Shown here in pieces: positions 44,818 through 56,870 of a stretch of DNA of 64,000 bases. The notes beneath the pieces were generated by a model. The model ran no database searches, was not told the origin of the DNA, and worked only from the letters and a program-made list of their open reading frames with translations. Numbering within the stretch: the first letter of the stretch is position 1; every line of letters begins with the position of its first letter. The stretch lies in contig NW_013655111.1 in assembly GCF_000499385.1 (NCBI RefSeq), forward strand, positions 67,001 through 131,000, written 5' to 3'. A program made the translations under genes and the position numbers. The DNA comes from Eimeria necatrix (taxonomy: Eukaryota; Apicomplexa; Conoidasida; Eucoccidiorida; Eimeriidae).

Positions 44818-46102
44818 TTAGCGGTTGCGAGGGAACGAGATTCCATCGCCGCTTGGTCCACCAACGGGTATCGGCCAGAGAAGAGGTTGATCACCCTATG
44901 AAAAGATTTCAATCCCTTTCACTTGCACTTTTGTAAATCATTCTTACGAGAGCTTGCTTCAGGTTTTCAGCGACGCCGACATCATAAGGGTTTGGTCTAC
45001 CAGTGCGACGTTTCTCGCAGAACTCGATCGTCGTGCAGTTTGAGGTGATCAACACAAGGTGGAATATGCAGAATGGTACGACAATGCTGAAGATTGTTCA
45101 TTACGCTCTCTTGATTTCGTAATTGATTGTTGGATGGCACATACGCAAGCAGAAAGAAGCTCAGTGCAGTTCCCAGGAAGGTAAAGAAAACTTGTTCAAA
45201 GGAGATGTTGGAGTCGTCAATGGATGTTCTGACTGAAGCGATACAGTAGAGCGATGTTTCCTTATAGTTTGCAGGGATATAACTTACCGGTAGCAGCCAT
45301 GGTGGAGCATACGAATATCAAAGTTGCACCACTGTAGAGCAGAGTCAGGAAGAAGAACTTGTAATTGAAAAAGCCGACGTCATTGGCAACCCATGGGCAG
45401 TAATGGTCCATCTTGAGTACACAACGACCGCTGTTGCTGCTGTGGTGACACCGATCGGGTTTGAACTTGGAACATTTGTGGCAGTATCTTGCTCCCCCTG
45501 AACATCGGAATGTTGCTCCCTAAAGATTTGCAGTAGATAAAAAGAGAACGTACCATCGCGTTTCCTTTCTGTGATGAGACTAGGAGGAGGTTGTCTTTGC
45601 CACTCATCAGTGTCTAAGGCCAAAACGGTGACAAGAAGAATCTAACAGTGCTCTTTCAGTAATAGCTACCTGGAACACGCCCTGGATCGGTAGAATAAGT
45701 CTTGTAGAAGGACCACAAAACCATAGCCATTCCAGCATGGGCTGCAGATCGACATTACTTAAGTTCTTCTCCTTCTCTTATCAACAGGCACCTCACCGAC
45801 AAAGAAATGGAGTGCGCCAATTGCTATGGCCCCGCGGTCACGGTACTCAGGAGGCACCTCAAATTGAAACATGGGCAGACAGTGGTACTGCAGGCAATCC
45901 GTGATACTTGGCTCTTGTTCTTGAACAATAATATTCTCTCTTACCAGCAAGTATACTGTGTATAGGATGGCCATGACGCTGCATATCACCTGAAAATTGA
46001 TGAGTGGTCGGCGATAAGCGGAGCTGTGGAATGTAAACAGCCTACAATCATGGGGAGAAAGCGGGCAAGCCGCTTTCCCGCTTCTTCCCGTCTCTCCATC
46101 AT
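44818..46102 (-). CDS. DHYC-type protein S-acyltransferase (8 exons, 298 aa)
   Basis: Integral membrane enzyme that attaches palmitate to protein cysteines. Exons downward: 46102-46046, 45989-45797, 45741-45670, 45613-45554, 45497-45288, 45232-45145, 45086-44948, 44895-44818; all phases agree. Canonical features in order: two hydrophobic helices, TDPGRVP, the cysteine-rich domain beginning RYCHKCSKFKPDR and ending MDHYCPWVANDVGFFNY, helices three and four, the CTTIE form of the TTxE motif, an NPYDVG/NLKQ segment and a C-terminal WPIPVGGPSGDG. The active site is DHYC, as in some yeast Akr1/Pfa5-like enzymes. Within the cysteine-rich domain the first zinc set (C, C, H, C) is kept, whereas the four positions expected to bind the second zinc are S, S, Y and D. 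The start is the first of two ATGs, followed by a basic helix leading into membrane helix one. Confidence 0.95.
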
Positions 46103-46685
46103 GGTCAGACTGCTTTAGGAATTCCCTAAAACGAACAAAGACCTCTGTGCAAGATCGCTTGCACTAGCGGAAAGAAATTATGGTTTGGGGCTCAACTGAA
46201 GCACGGCACTGTGAGACTGTGCAGGTGTATGTACGAACACCTGAGCAGCTTCCATGCAGTTCAAGTAGACTGTGAGAAACGCCCCTCGTGAGATCACCGC
46301 GAATTCGAAGGAAAATTGCATAAAATTTTCATAGAAAAAGGCTAATCATGCCTGAATAATCGATTAAATATGAGAATTCAAATTATGAGCACATCCGTGG
46401 GACCTAATAAAAGCAAGATAACTTGAAGTTAGTAGCGCAGCGCGGGAAGCACTAAAAAGGTGCATTCGTTCTTTACAGATCAGCACACTGCAATTTTCAG
46501 AAGCTTCTTTTATTGTGCATGAGTTGTAGATTTCCCCAAACGGCGTACTGGTTTTGTTGGTCCCCATGGTGTGCTAGTTTTGATAGCCCGTGCAAAAACG
46601 TGACTCGCTACTGCGTGTCTCAGCGTGAAGAAGTAACTATCCGCCAGTAAAGAAGGTTTCTCCACGCATATGAGCATCTGTCGTT
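46103..46685. other. spacer upstream of the S-acyltransferase
   Basis: About 580 bases that must hold the S-acyltransferase promoter. A minus-strand frame ending at 46510 (starting at the acceptor at 46699) is open for 63 codons and looks coding, but its phase does not fit the preceding exon. Confidence 0.4.
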
Positions 46686-47349
46686 TTATTTGGATATATC
46701 TGCAAGAAAAAGAGCGACCCTTTCCACCTCATTAATTTCTGCAATGGCGCCGCCCGCGCTTACCTTCAATGCACGGAATATTCAAATATCCGGCATTGCA
46801 GGGAAGAATAGAGTCAGGCTCATGGCGCATGGCTAACAACTTTAGACGGGTACTTTTGGCAAAAGTTGTCAGACCAAATTGGGAGGACGTAGCAACTTTC
46901 ATATACTGTGAGGGAGCGACGCCGGTGACGGTGTCAGAAAGCGGTACCTGTCCTTGACAATGTTCCAAGAAAAATGCCATATTTTTACCTTTCAATGACT
47001 TAAAGGACCGGCGGAAGTCTTCATTCAACGCCCTCCATACACAAATTATCGCTGGGTCTTCCGTGCCTGCGGCTGGTTGGATGGACCGGGCATGCAAGAT
47101 ATATGTGCGGCTGGAAGTAAGGATAGAACATCATCCAGAATATCTCAGTAAGTCATCTATTCTTCAATCGCTTAATTTTCAACTGCTTGGTTCCACAATA
47201 CGTGCCTTGCCTGAGGATACGGGACTTCTTGGAGTGGCGACCTCGATGTTGCGTGTGGTGGTGAGCTGGTCGATTGCCCCAGTATCTAAGTCTTTGGTAG
47301 CAATGTGAGCGTATCCGGAGGACGTTACAGAAAATTTAGTCTTCATCAT
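46686..47349 (-). CDS. unknown small protein, 3-exon model (~156 aa)
   Basis: Exons downward: 47349-47202, 47072-46764, 46699-46686. The start is a tandem ATG (MMKTKFSVTSSG). Phases are 1 and 1, and the last exon adds only four codons. The protein is soluble, with a block QLTTTRNIEVATPRSPVSSG and a helical, basic middle (VWRALNEDFRRSFKSLKG). No family is recognised. An alternative without the last splice site would read a longer C-terminus from 46699 in another frame. The middle exon could also hide an intron beginning at a GTAAAA donor. The start lies 385 bases from the preferred start of the TSP1 gene, so the two are divergently transcribed. Confidence 0.52.
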
Positions 47350-47734
47350 TGACTAATAGACGAAGCCTTGGTGGGAAATGGCCGCAAGCTCCAAGGTGCA
47401 GTCTCGGGACAGAGCATATGAACGGCTTGAGCGTAAGCTAAAGAGCAGCAGCAAGCTCGAATCCACAACTCTCTCTCCAAGACTAGCAAAGGAAGACGGT
47501 AAACGGAGCTTCTGTCGGCACCGTCAGCAGGAATCATCTACAGAACCGCACACTTGGGGTCTGCATTGCGCGCGCCTGAAAAATGTAAGCTTTACCCGTG
47601 TATTGAACGGGAACAAACGCGTGAGGGGATGCGCTACAACTCAACTACCGCCATATCGGTGTCAGTATGTCGATCACGGAGAGGGTTCCCATGCCTGCTG
47701 CCGCCAATTTCCCTGCATCCTGCAGCTGCACACA
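47350..47734. promoter_or_regulatory. probable bidirectional promoter
   Basis: The 385 bases between two divergent start codons. The plus-strand reading frame is open across most of it (from an ATG at 47378), but the resulting 119 residues precede an obvious signal peptide, so the region is read here as 5' leader and promoter. Confidence 0.45.
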
Positions 47735-50700
47735 ATGCTCTTTCTTAGGGGTTGGTGGAGGACTTTTCTTTGGAGGCACGCACTGAACTATGCATATCTC
47801 ATAGTAATAGCTGCTGCTGTTACTTCTTTTGCGTGGCTCCCCACTGTAAGCAGTGCAGGTGCAGAAGCCACCTCAGAAGTGCAGCAATCTGCGAGCAACG
47901 CACCGCTTTTCGCAGAGCTTCTTTGCCATGATGACGGCGCCACTTTTGTGGCGACTCGAGTAAAAGCCGAGTTGGAAGCTGGAACGGCGGTTTCAGATAT
48001 TCTTCCTGTCGCCGTTGAGGCGGCCGAACAAATGTCATGGGGCGAATGTTCTCGTCTGTGCAACGGGGGAGTTCAAACAGCCGACGCAGATCTGGCACGA
48101 AAGTTTGCTGTTGATGGGTTGCGAAGTGCTTTGTCTGAAAGAAATGAATGGTCTGACTCCTACGTTGACATGGTGGGGGAACGGATTGCCAACGCTGCAC
48201 TTGCTGGTGATTCGTCGAAGGGGCAGATGAAGACTCGCTCCTGCAACACCTTCCCGTGCCCTTTTGAAGTGCCAACGGAATTAAAAGCTGCTAATTTGCA
48301 AATTGCGCGGGAGCCTGAGGTGGTGGCTGCCTTTGGAGTTATTCCCCAAGTAGATTTTACTGAAGAGTGCAAGGGTCGGCTCAAACTGGATGAGATTGAC
48401 CAGCGTGTTTGGGCTGAGAGGCGCACAGAACAGTTACAGTATCAAGAGATACAAGAGCGAGCTGGGGCGCTCCCAGGCTGGGAAGCCACTGTCCTGTCTC
48501 CGGAGCATCTTAGTCTGTACAGTTGCATTAGTTTATGTCGGCTCCACCATCGTTGCAGTGCAGTGATTTATTCTGAAGATATTGGCGCCCTGACAGCAGG
48601 AGAAAATGAAAGTTCCGCCAGCTGCTCTGACACTGATGCAGTGGCTACTCTTCAGTGCGCATTAGCAAACGGCCGTTCTCTCTTGAACCGTCTTGAAGAG
48701 AGCATTTGGGGAATTTCCAAACCTCGTGCAGGCTCAGACCCATTGCCTCCGCAGAATCGAAATCCGGTGTGCAGTTTATATGCTCGTGTAAAAGTATCAC
48801 GTGTGGCTGAATGTGCAACTCAGCCGACGACAAAGGAAGGGATGGGCAAGTTGACGCTTTTGGTGGTTGATCTCGGCATGGACTTCGCGAATGCTGCTCG
48901 TGGCATGCGCTCCACCATGGCCCTGCAGGTAGTCAGGTACAGGGATGCTATACGCACTGCTAGTTCCATTCTAGAAAGGGCTCTCAGTGGCTCCGTAGTG
49001 GTTTCCAACATCCAGCAGAGGGCCAAGGAGTCACTATCGCGGGTGCAGAAGGCTCGGAAACGCGCATCTGTGGCCATTCACGTCCTCTCTGAGGCCGTCA
49101 GGGTGGTAGAGGAAGCTGCTTTGCATGCTTCCGGAGTCTTGAAGTCCTTGCAGCCTGATGAGCATGCTGCAGCACAGATGTCTGGAGCCGGTGCCGAGGG
49201 TTCAGGATCTTCAGTGCGTATGACCGGTAGTCTCCAAGGAACACTTCACTCAGCAGCTCCTCTCAGCACGTCTTGCCCAATGTTTCCAGGCGTTGAGTTG
49301 CTTAACCGTGGCTGCGTGCAGCTCCCCGCGTTGCAGACACGCACTTCAACCAAAGACCAGTTTTCTTCAGACTCAGTGCCAGCCACGACACACCAGATAT
49401 CAGAGGAGGTTATTCCCATGAATTGGCAGATGTGCCAGGTTTTACTAAATGACGTGAATCGGCTCCTGAAGCAGTACCGTGATGTCATTTCCCAACTGAA
49501 AAAAACAGATGCAGATGCGGCAGGTGCCGAAAAGCAAGCAAAGAAACTGTTGTCCCGCATCTTGGGACTGAATAATGAAGAAACAGCGAGGCTTTCTTCA
49601 GCTGATGTCTCCGATCCAGTGGGGGAAGGCGCTGGTGCCATGAGCAGGGAAGATGCTGCATTTTTAGAACAGACCTACACCCGTAAATCTCGGGAAGAGA
49701 TTGTCGAACGTCTGGGTGAAGGGGAGGGCTCTATTTTTGCTGTGTTCAACACAGCCAAGCAAATTTGCGAAATAAGAGCTGTGAGCAGATCTGTGTGCAT
49801 TTCTGATATTGACTCTGTTTGCATGCCCACAGATGGAGCTTTTCGCTCTGTGGGTTTGTTCGCGTCTCAGAGTTTGACCTAGGCAGCACTAGTCCGCATT
49901 CAAGTCCGTGTTATCAGACGCTTCATTCCTGTACATAGTAGTCTGCGTTCCTCTATGTAGTAATATCGACCGGCACACCAGCGCATGGTGATTTTCACCA
50001 CATTTTGTGCTTTGCTGTGTCTCCTTAGGTTTTCGAGCCACGTTTCACTCAAAACGGTGAAACGCTTGGTGCGCAGTTTCCGTCTGCGTGTGCTTCTTTC
50101 AGTCCCTTTTCATTGATGTTCTTGCCCTATGATGGAGACAGTTCGGCAGTGAATAATATCAATAGGCAAGATGCAGAGAAGGCCAGTAGCGACACAGGCA
50201 GGTGCCCTGATATATCGTGCACATACTCTTCCTGGACTTCGTGGTCACCGTGCGATGATGCGCATTATGCTGGAGCTGAAACTATTGGTGGGAGCGGGGA
50301 ACCAGGTGAGCCTGAGTCCCAGAGCTCTGTGCTTGTCCGACAAGCAACCTGGCAAGTCCGTGTCAAAGAGGCTCTGTTGCGCCCAAAGGCAACTCTTCGG
50401 TGTGCGAATTTTCTGGAAACACGTCTCTGCAGAGGCAAAGCCATTGCAGAGACGGGATCAACTGGACTGATGGGGGACTTTGCCAATGCTGTTTCTAAGT
50501 CAATTTCAAATTGGTGTGAGTACAGCCCGTATTCGCTTTGGAGTGACTGCACGCCGCATTGCATCCCTCGCGATAACCCAGAGGCGGTGGCGTACCAGAT
50601 TAGCTCGCGCACTGTCCATCAGTACACAGTGCCGGGCCTGGCTGCTCGCTGTGACTTAGGGTCACTAGAGGCTCGGAAAGTATGTTCGAAGGTTCCCGTA

Positions 50701-52247
50701 TGTCCACATGACGAAGGTGACGCAGAAGGAGCCGATGGTGCGAATGGCGGCTCTGAAGCAGAATTAGACACAATGACGAGCTCTGCTGCAGCTATTCGCG
50801 CGCATTCCTTTGCGCGCGCACCGGTTAATGGAGAGCCACCGGAATCGTGGATGTTTTCCAGGATACGCACCGTAGGGCCACAAAATGTGAAGGCACCGGA
50901 AATATCACGTGGCACTTCATCAGAGAAGCAGGCTCAGGAATCCAGTCAAAGTTTTATGGAGAGCGTGGACTCTACTCACGAATATTCAGTGGGAGCAGTG
51001 GCGGAGGAGCAATTGCCGGAAGAGTCAGATTCGCCTTTGTCAGAGCAACGAATGCAAGATTCTACTGCTGGTGAAGAGGCTGATACCAGTGCTTCGATTC
51101 ATCCTGAACTTCTTAAACCAGAAGATAAGGTTACAGCCGACCAAAGCGTTCCGCATAACAATTCTTTCATTCCTCCAGCCGATAGCTCCCCTCCTTTCGA
51201 GCATTCAGATGGTGCACAACCAACTATACCGTACGACTCACCTTTTGCCGAGAGCACAGAAATTCTTCCTGAAAACAGTGGTGGCTCTGATTTGGCCACA
51301 CGAGCCGAAGCAGCTGTAGGGAACACTACTGAGCCTGGTCAGCAAGCTTCTCAGAGTGACGAAGAAGAACCAGAAGAAGAGCCAAGGCGTTGCTTTCTTG
51401 GTCTGTCTTGCTTGAGCTTTGTGTTGTGTTGCCTACTCGGTGCATTGTCTTGTACAACGATAGTGCTGCTAACGGTTGTTTGCAGCTCTAAAGTTCGGTC
51501 GTGGCTAGGATATCACTGGTCTGGAGCGACTGACGAAGAGCGTAAGGCACTTTTGCAGAAAGCCGCTGACTCCCAGGGTGTATCAGTCATTGCTCCCCTC
51601 ATCAACCCCGATGGGGTCAAAGTGTTGACTCCTGAGGGGTCCCCTCTACTTGTGTTTCCGTGTAAGGAAGATTCGGGGGCACAGTATCTAACTGCAGATG
51701 GGTCAAAAGTTTTTGTGACCATGAATGGAGACTTCGTCAATGACTGGGGTGTGATTCTAAAGGTCAATGAACTACCAAAAGGCCTGCGCGAAAAGGTAGG
51801 TGCTAGGCGTGCCACTTATCTTTGCTGTGGGCGATTTCACTTAGTCTGCTCCGCGTTGAGTGGAAGGATTAGTTGATACATAAAAGGCCAAGTTTTATGA
51901 CGTGTTGTGGCTTTTGTTGCGTTTTGGGGTTCTTGCTGTTACAGGCAAGCGTTGCCATCTCCAAGGATTACCATCCATCTGTACCAGCAGCAGTATCGGT
52001 AAAAGCCCGAGAATCCGCACCTTCTGGATTGGCGAAAAGTGCTCCAAAAAGTTCACTGGCTGTGCCACTGACACAAGCAAAGTCGAAGGCCCAAGAGCTG
52101 CCCAAGGTTTCCAGCGTCTCCCCAAAGGACCTTCAGCCCTTGCCCTTGCCTAAGCAGGCCCCAGCAGGACCTGACATCACGTTAGCGCCAATCACAGACC
52201 CTAGAAAGCCAGGCATGCCGTCCAGAAAGCCTTCATCCATTTTGTAG
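47735..52247 (+). CDS. TSP1/PAN-like single-pass membrane protein (3 exons, ~1371 aa)
   Basis: Secretory-pathway adhesin-like protein. Exons: 47735-49780, 50029-51795, 51945-52247, both introns phase 0. Residues 1-40 are a signal peptide with a long hydrophobic core ending near VSSAGA. A divergent thrombospondin type 1 repeat follows (WGECSRLCNGG ... RSCNTFPC) with a ~40-residue insert. A PAN/apple-like cysteine module spans ~255-350 (SCISLCRLHHRCSAVIY). A long helical, alanine-rich middle follows. Two more TSP1-like modules start near 744 (CTYSSWTSWSPC) and 842 (WCEYSPYSLWSDC), then an acidic E/S/P stalk, one membrane helix at ~1140-1165 and a ~205-residue cytoplasmic tail with a P/K-rich end. 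The topology resembles micronemal adhesins, but no integrin-like A domain is present. An ATG at 47378 would add 119 residues before the signal peptide and is not preferred. Confidence 0.83.
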
Positions 52248-54436
52248 GAAGCTCTATCTCGTCTGGATCCTGCCGCGGAAGGAGTATTTTGTCGTATGTG
52301 ATGTTCGAAATTCCCCCGACACTACGTAGTGCACGGCAATGAATGGGTACAGCTGAGGAAGGGAGATGGACTCTTAGCGTAACGGCATGCGGAATTTGTA
52401 GGCGTCATTTGTTACTTAGTCGGACACTTTATTTGGCAAGCATCTGTCTCCAGCGAGCCATCTGTTTGATAACGGGGGATGGTGTTTCGTATTTCGCATG
52501 TTTTAGGTCTTTCATTACTTCATGTTCCGTATACCAAACTTCTTGTCAAATTCCTGCAGTTAACTGCTTCTGTAGGTACTCACGGATTACGGGCTCCCAA
52601 ATGAGTGGCTATTTGAATTTGTTTGCGGTGTATCAGCTCTTTTGCAGCAGAATGTATGATTTTTTAGCGGCAAACAAGAAATCAGATGAGGCCGGAACTT
52701 TGTTAGACACTGAATTCAGTAGACGTATGCTCGATTCCTGAGTTCCCTGTGAAATATATGGGCAAAGGCGTTGTGCTTATGTCGCAGGCGGCACTAAGAA
52801 AGCAGGCATGCACCGGTGCTAAGCTCAGATGTGTTCTTAAGGGAAAGACTATCGCGAGCAGTCATCTCAACACTAGCTAGTGGTTTTGCTAGCCGTTATT
52901 TACTGCAGATCTCCATGACTATCTGTGTAGGAGCTCACATATGCAGTGGAACACATAATCAAGGGAGATGGCAAGGGAGCCAGCTTTCTCTAAGGAAACA
53001 CTGCACGGTTCGACTGTCGTCGATGCTGCGTCGTTCACACTTTGCACCACGAGCATTCGACAGATATGGTCTCCTCAGGGGCGCTGGAAAGTGTGGTGTA
53101 GCCCATATCTTTTGTGGCAGGCATCGTTTGATGGCTCAATGGCACCCTCTATATTCTAGCCAGAGCGCCGGCCATATGTCATGAACTAGAAAGTGCATAT
53201 GAGGGAAAAGCTTGGGGTGTTTGTTTCATGTTGGAAAAGCTTGAAAGCTACACCGTGCTTTCAATGCAGCAGCGCAACATGCCTGCCGTGAGGAGCTGTC
53301 AGGAATCGTAAGGTTCTAGAGCAGTAGTAGGGCTCTGAGGCAGTCAGCTGGAGAGCGGAAGCAGTGCCTAGTGTAGCAGCAACTAGCAAGATATTATGTT
53401 CTGTACAGTGGTTCGCAGCTGTCGTGGATATGTTTCCCACTTAACTCTCAAAATGTTGTGCCTAGTGCATGCAGTAGTTTAGTGTTAGGTCTCTGACGTG
53501 AGCGCTGGTGTCTGCAGGGTTTAAGCAGACCGAAGGCACTGGAAAACTCACATTGAGCTGAAACTGCGAAACTGTAGGTGTGTAGCTAGGTCTGTTTCAC
53601 GCGCGCACGAAGGTTGTGGTAAGCACTCGCCTAAGTTAGCAGCGCGCTGGCAACTCATCCACTTCGGAGTCATTATAAGTAGTGTGTCTAAAAACTGTTT
53701 GAAGATGCAATTAATGGCGAAGGCTTTGGCGTCTAAAGAGAGAGAACAAACTGCAAAATTGGGGTCCATGGATCGCTATGTCATGAGCGACCCAACTGTA
53801 TTCCAGATCTAACTGATCAACTAAGCCAGTTTGTCCTCTCCCCAACAAAATAGTAGAACAGCATTTACAATTAAAGTCTGTCTTTCGCTCATTTTTGCGC
53901 GTTTTGGAATTTCAGTACTCCGTTTCATCGAGGCTCATAAAATGTACAGCATTAAGCGGAGGCAACAAACTTATGTATGAAGGACGTTAGCGCCCTTACG
54001 AATATGATTCTGAGCTAGTTATATAACAGATTTACATGGAATGAAAGTTTACCCAGCAAATGTTAATTGCTTAGTTCGCTTGCAGCCCGATCGCGTAGTT
54101 TTGTGCGAATCATCGACAGCAAATCCCCAATAACGTTTCGGGGCCTCCTCCTCATCTTTCCGCTGGGAGAGGCCCTACTAGCACTGGGTTACTTGTGAAG
54201 TTCTTTCGTAGAAACAATTTGTTTTTTTCACACAGAGGAGACAGGCTGAGCCAGAGTTGAATTTGTGTTGTTGTTCTCTGGCATACTGAAACCACGAGCA
54301 GAGCTTGGGCTTCTGGAGCCCTGTCTGCTCGTACGGAAATTCATACAAGATATTCAATATACAGCAACGTATTTTCAGTAGTGTGCACTTTGTCAGGCTC
54401 AGCATCAGCCTTCGGCCATTTCGGCCCTGTGTTGCA
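52248..54436. other. spacer between TSP1 and glycine-carrier genes
   Basis: About 2.2 kb between two plus-strand genes. No exon with family similarity or phase-consistent splice sites was found. It should hold a 3' untranslated region on the left and the carrier promoter on the right. Confidence 0.45.
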
Positions 54437-56336
54437 ATGGGCGGACCAGACCCTCAGCCACCTGGCATGACGGAGGCTGAGGCTGCGGTTCCCAGTAGCG
54501 ACAGTAGCACTACCAGGCGCACTAGGGGTAACAGCGCTGCTATTTTTGGCGGCGGTAGTCGAGGAGAGACGTCGTCAGCCCGAATGGGCCTCTATGGGGC
54601 AATCTCAAGCTGTGCAGCAGGTGTTTTCCTCCAGCCACTGGACATTATTAAGACCCGCCAGGTACTTCCTGTCCCCGTTCATCTGACCGTGACTTCGTTG
54701 CCATCTGGTTTGCAGCGAATGACCATGCTGGTGGAATGCGCTCAATGCCACTTCCGCTGCCGCCATATTCTCTAGAGCTGTCTGTGACAATGGAGTTACG
54801 CCTCTTTACGTATGACTGCAGCAACAACAGTGCGCTCCAGGCTTTAGGCCTTCAATCAGGACTGCAGCATCCTCGATATTCAAGGAATATGGGGCCTTGG
54901 GCTTTTGGCGGGGCTCGCTCGCAACCGTCCTCAGGATAGCCCCAGGCACTGGTACGTCTAAAGACAAGTAGCGCGCCACGTGTGCGCTATGATTTTGCCT
55001 ACGTGCCGTTTAAAATATGGCATGGCGCTCTTCTTAGGGGCTAGCTTCCAAGTGGAATTCAACTCTGCGAGCTCGTGCGTCCATGCCCTAGTGTTACTTT
55101 TCGTAGGCTGTAAACTGCGTAATGTATGATTTGTTTGAGGTGCAGGTATTTACTTTGCAGCACTAGGGCCGATGATGGGAACGTGGGGCACTGTAGCTCC
55201 CCTCTTGAAGTCTTTGCCACTGGAGAAGCTGACTGGCACACCACCGGAGGTATTTTGACCGTTGTCATAGATGCAGACTCTACTGCTGGTGCTTTGGCTC
55301 ATTCGAAGTAGACCACACCAATATTGTCTCGAACCTTCTTCCAATTAATCTGATGAGCCGCTTAGTTGCAAGGCCACTTGGAGCCTTCGGCGCGTTGCGT
55401 TATTTTGGGTTGCTTAAGCCTCTGGAGGCGTCTAAGAACTGTTGGCGCGGCAACACCCATTGTGAATCTCCTTGTTGATATTTTACCCTATTGCAGCTGG
55501 ACCCGAATATTGTTCCTGCGTGGTACTTGGGGATCATCTCTGGTATAGCCCGAGGGGCAGCTGTCGCCGTTTTCAACCCCATCTCTATTGTGAAAACCAG
55601 ACTGGAGTCATCGCTGGTAAGTGATCATCTCACATTAGCCACTGGCAGCACAGTGTTGTCCTGTACAGTGTCAAGTAAAACAGGAAGATCTCTACAAGAG
55701 TTTATGGCCATGCATTGTACTGAGTCACATTTTTCCAGGCCTGTGTGGGGTTTGGCCTTTCCTATACTACGTTTTTAGGGATCCGAAGGCATGCTAAAGG
55801 CGTTTGGACGGCTGTTGCGGAACGAGCGCCCTCTGGATTGGTTCCGAGGCACTCTAGCTACGATTTGCCGCGACTTCCCCTTTTCCGGTCTATTTTTTAT
55901 TGTGTATGTTAACTTGAAGGCTCAGGCAGGCGTCGAAGCAGACTCTAGAGATCGCGTCAGCTTCTATGCGCTGCAGAATTTCGGCTGTGGAGCAGTTGCT
56001 GCAGCGACGGCTTCCGCTATCACGCATCCTTTTGATGTACTACGGACACGCCTGCAGCTAGACGGCGTTGCTGCACCAACAGGGGTAGCCTCCGTGTCAC
56101 AAGTGAACTCCCGTGTCCAAGCAAATGCCCAGCTTGCAAATGCGCAGAGGGGGCTCCTTAAGCGTGTTGCACAGTTGGTGAGGACCGAAGGCGCAGGGGT
56201 CTTGTGGCGGGGCCTGGGAGTGCGCCTTTTGAAGCGCAGCCTTATGGCAGCATTGACGTGGACATCTTTTGAAGAAATAAAAACAGCGGTTTCCGGACGA
56301 CCTTCACTTGTACTTGCCTCCGGGAGACAAAATTGA
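54437..56336 (+). CDS. HEM25: mitochondrial glycine carrier SLC25A38/Hem25 (5 exons, 378 aa)
   Basis: Inner-membrane carrier importing glycine for 5-aminolevulinate and haem synthesis. Exons: 54437-54661, 54822-54951, 55146-55249, 55497-55616, 55779-56336; all phases agree. The three carrier signatures are present: QPLDIIKTRQ, FNPISIVKTRLES and THPFDVLRTRLQ. Between them lie the orthologue-typical blocks GFWRGSLATVLRIAPG, WFRGTLATICRDFPFSG and the final RSLMAALTWTSFEEI, which matches SLC25A38 rather than other carriers. The N-terminus has about 55 extra polar residues before the first helix. A further insert of about 30 residues (rich in A, S, V, N) separates the third signature from its matrix helix. 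An ATG at 54305 would lengthen the protein but looks less likely. Confidence 0.93.
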
Positions 56337-56870
56337 CAGAGGCTCCATGTGCAGACTGCATCTGCCGTCACATCACTCCTGTGTGCACCGTCTTCAAATA
56401 CTCACAGCGTGGGCCTCTCTTGCGTCGGCAGGTTCGTGTATAAAAACATCAGCATGGTGCGACTCTATCAGCAGGGAATAGGTTTCACTCAGCGCCAGTG
56501 CATTTGAACGGAAGGTAGGGACCTTCTCCGTTCATTGCAAAGTGTTGAAGGCTCTCAGCGGGTGCGTTGCAGTGGGGAGTTTACTTTCTCTACAGTGGAA
56601 TCTGGCCTCTAATGCCTTGCTGAAAGGAAGTAATTCAACATATATATCAATATATACATATATGTATGTCTGTGCTTGCATATATGTGCCCACACTTGCC
56701 TCATCTGCTTGGTTTATTCGAGCCTTCTTTGACAAAGTTGAACTGCCGTTACATGATTCACAGCGGCTATATTCGTGCACACGGAATTCTTTAAATCACT
56801 TTTACTGTGTTTTCGCCGAATCAGCGAACTGCACACAATGTCCCTAGTCAATCTGCCATAGCTGAAGGAC
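56337..56870. other. intergenic spacer
   Basis: About 530 bases between the carrier and the next plus-strand gene. It includes an AT dinucleotide-like stretch around 56638-56690. No coding signal. Confidence 0.5.

Noticed and set aside
47378..47734. 119-residue N-terminal extension of the TSP1 protein
   Set aside because: It precedes an obvious cleavable signal peptide beginning at 47735 and occupies the divergent promoter; probably 5' leader that happens to be open.
56638..56690. AT-repeat stretch as a possible regulatory element
   Set aside because: It is a simple low-complexity tract with no positional link to a start codon.
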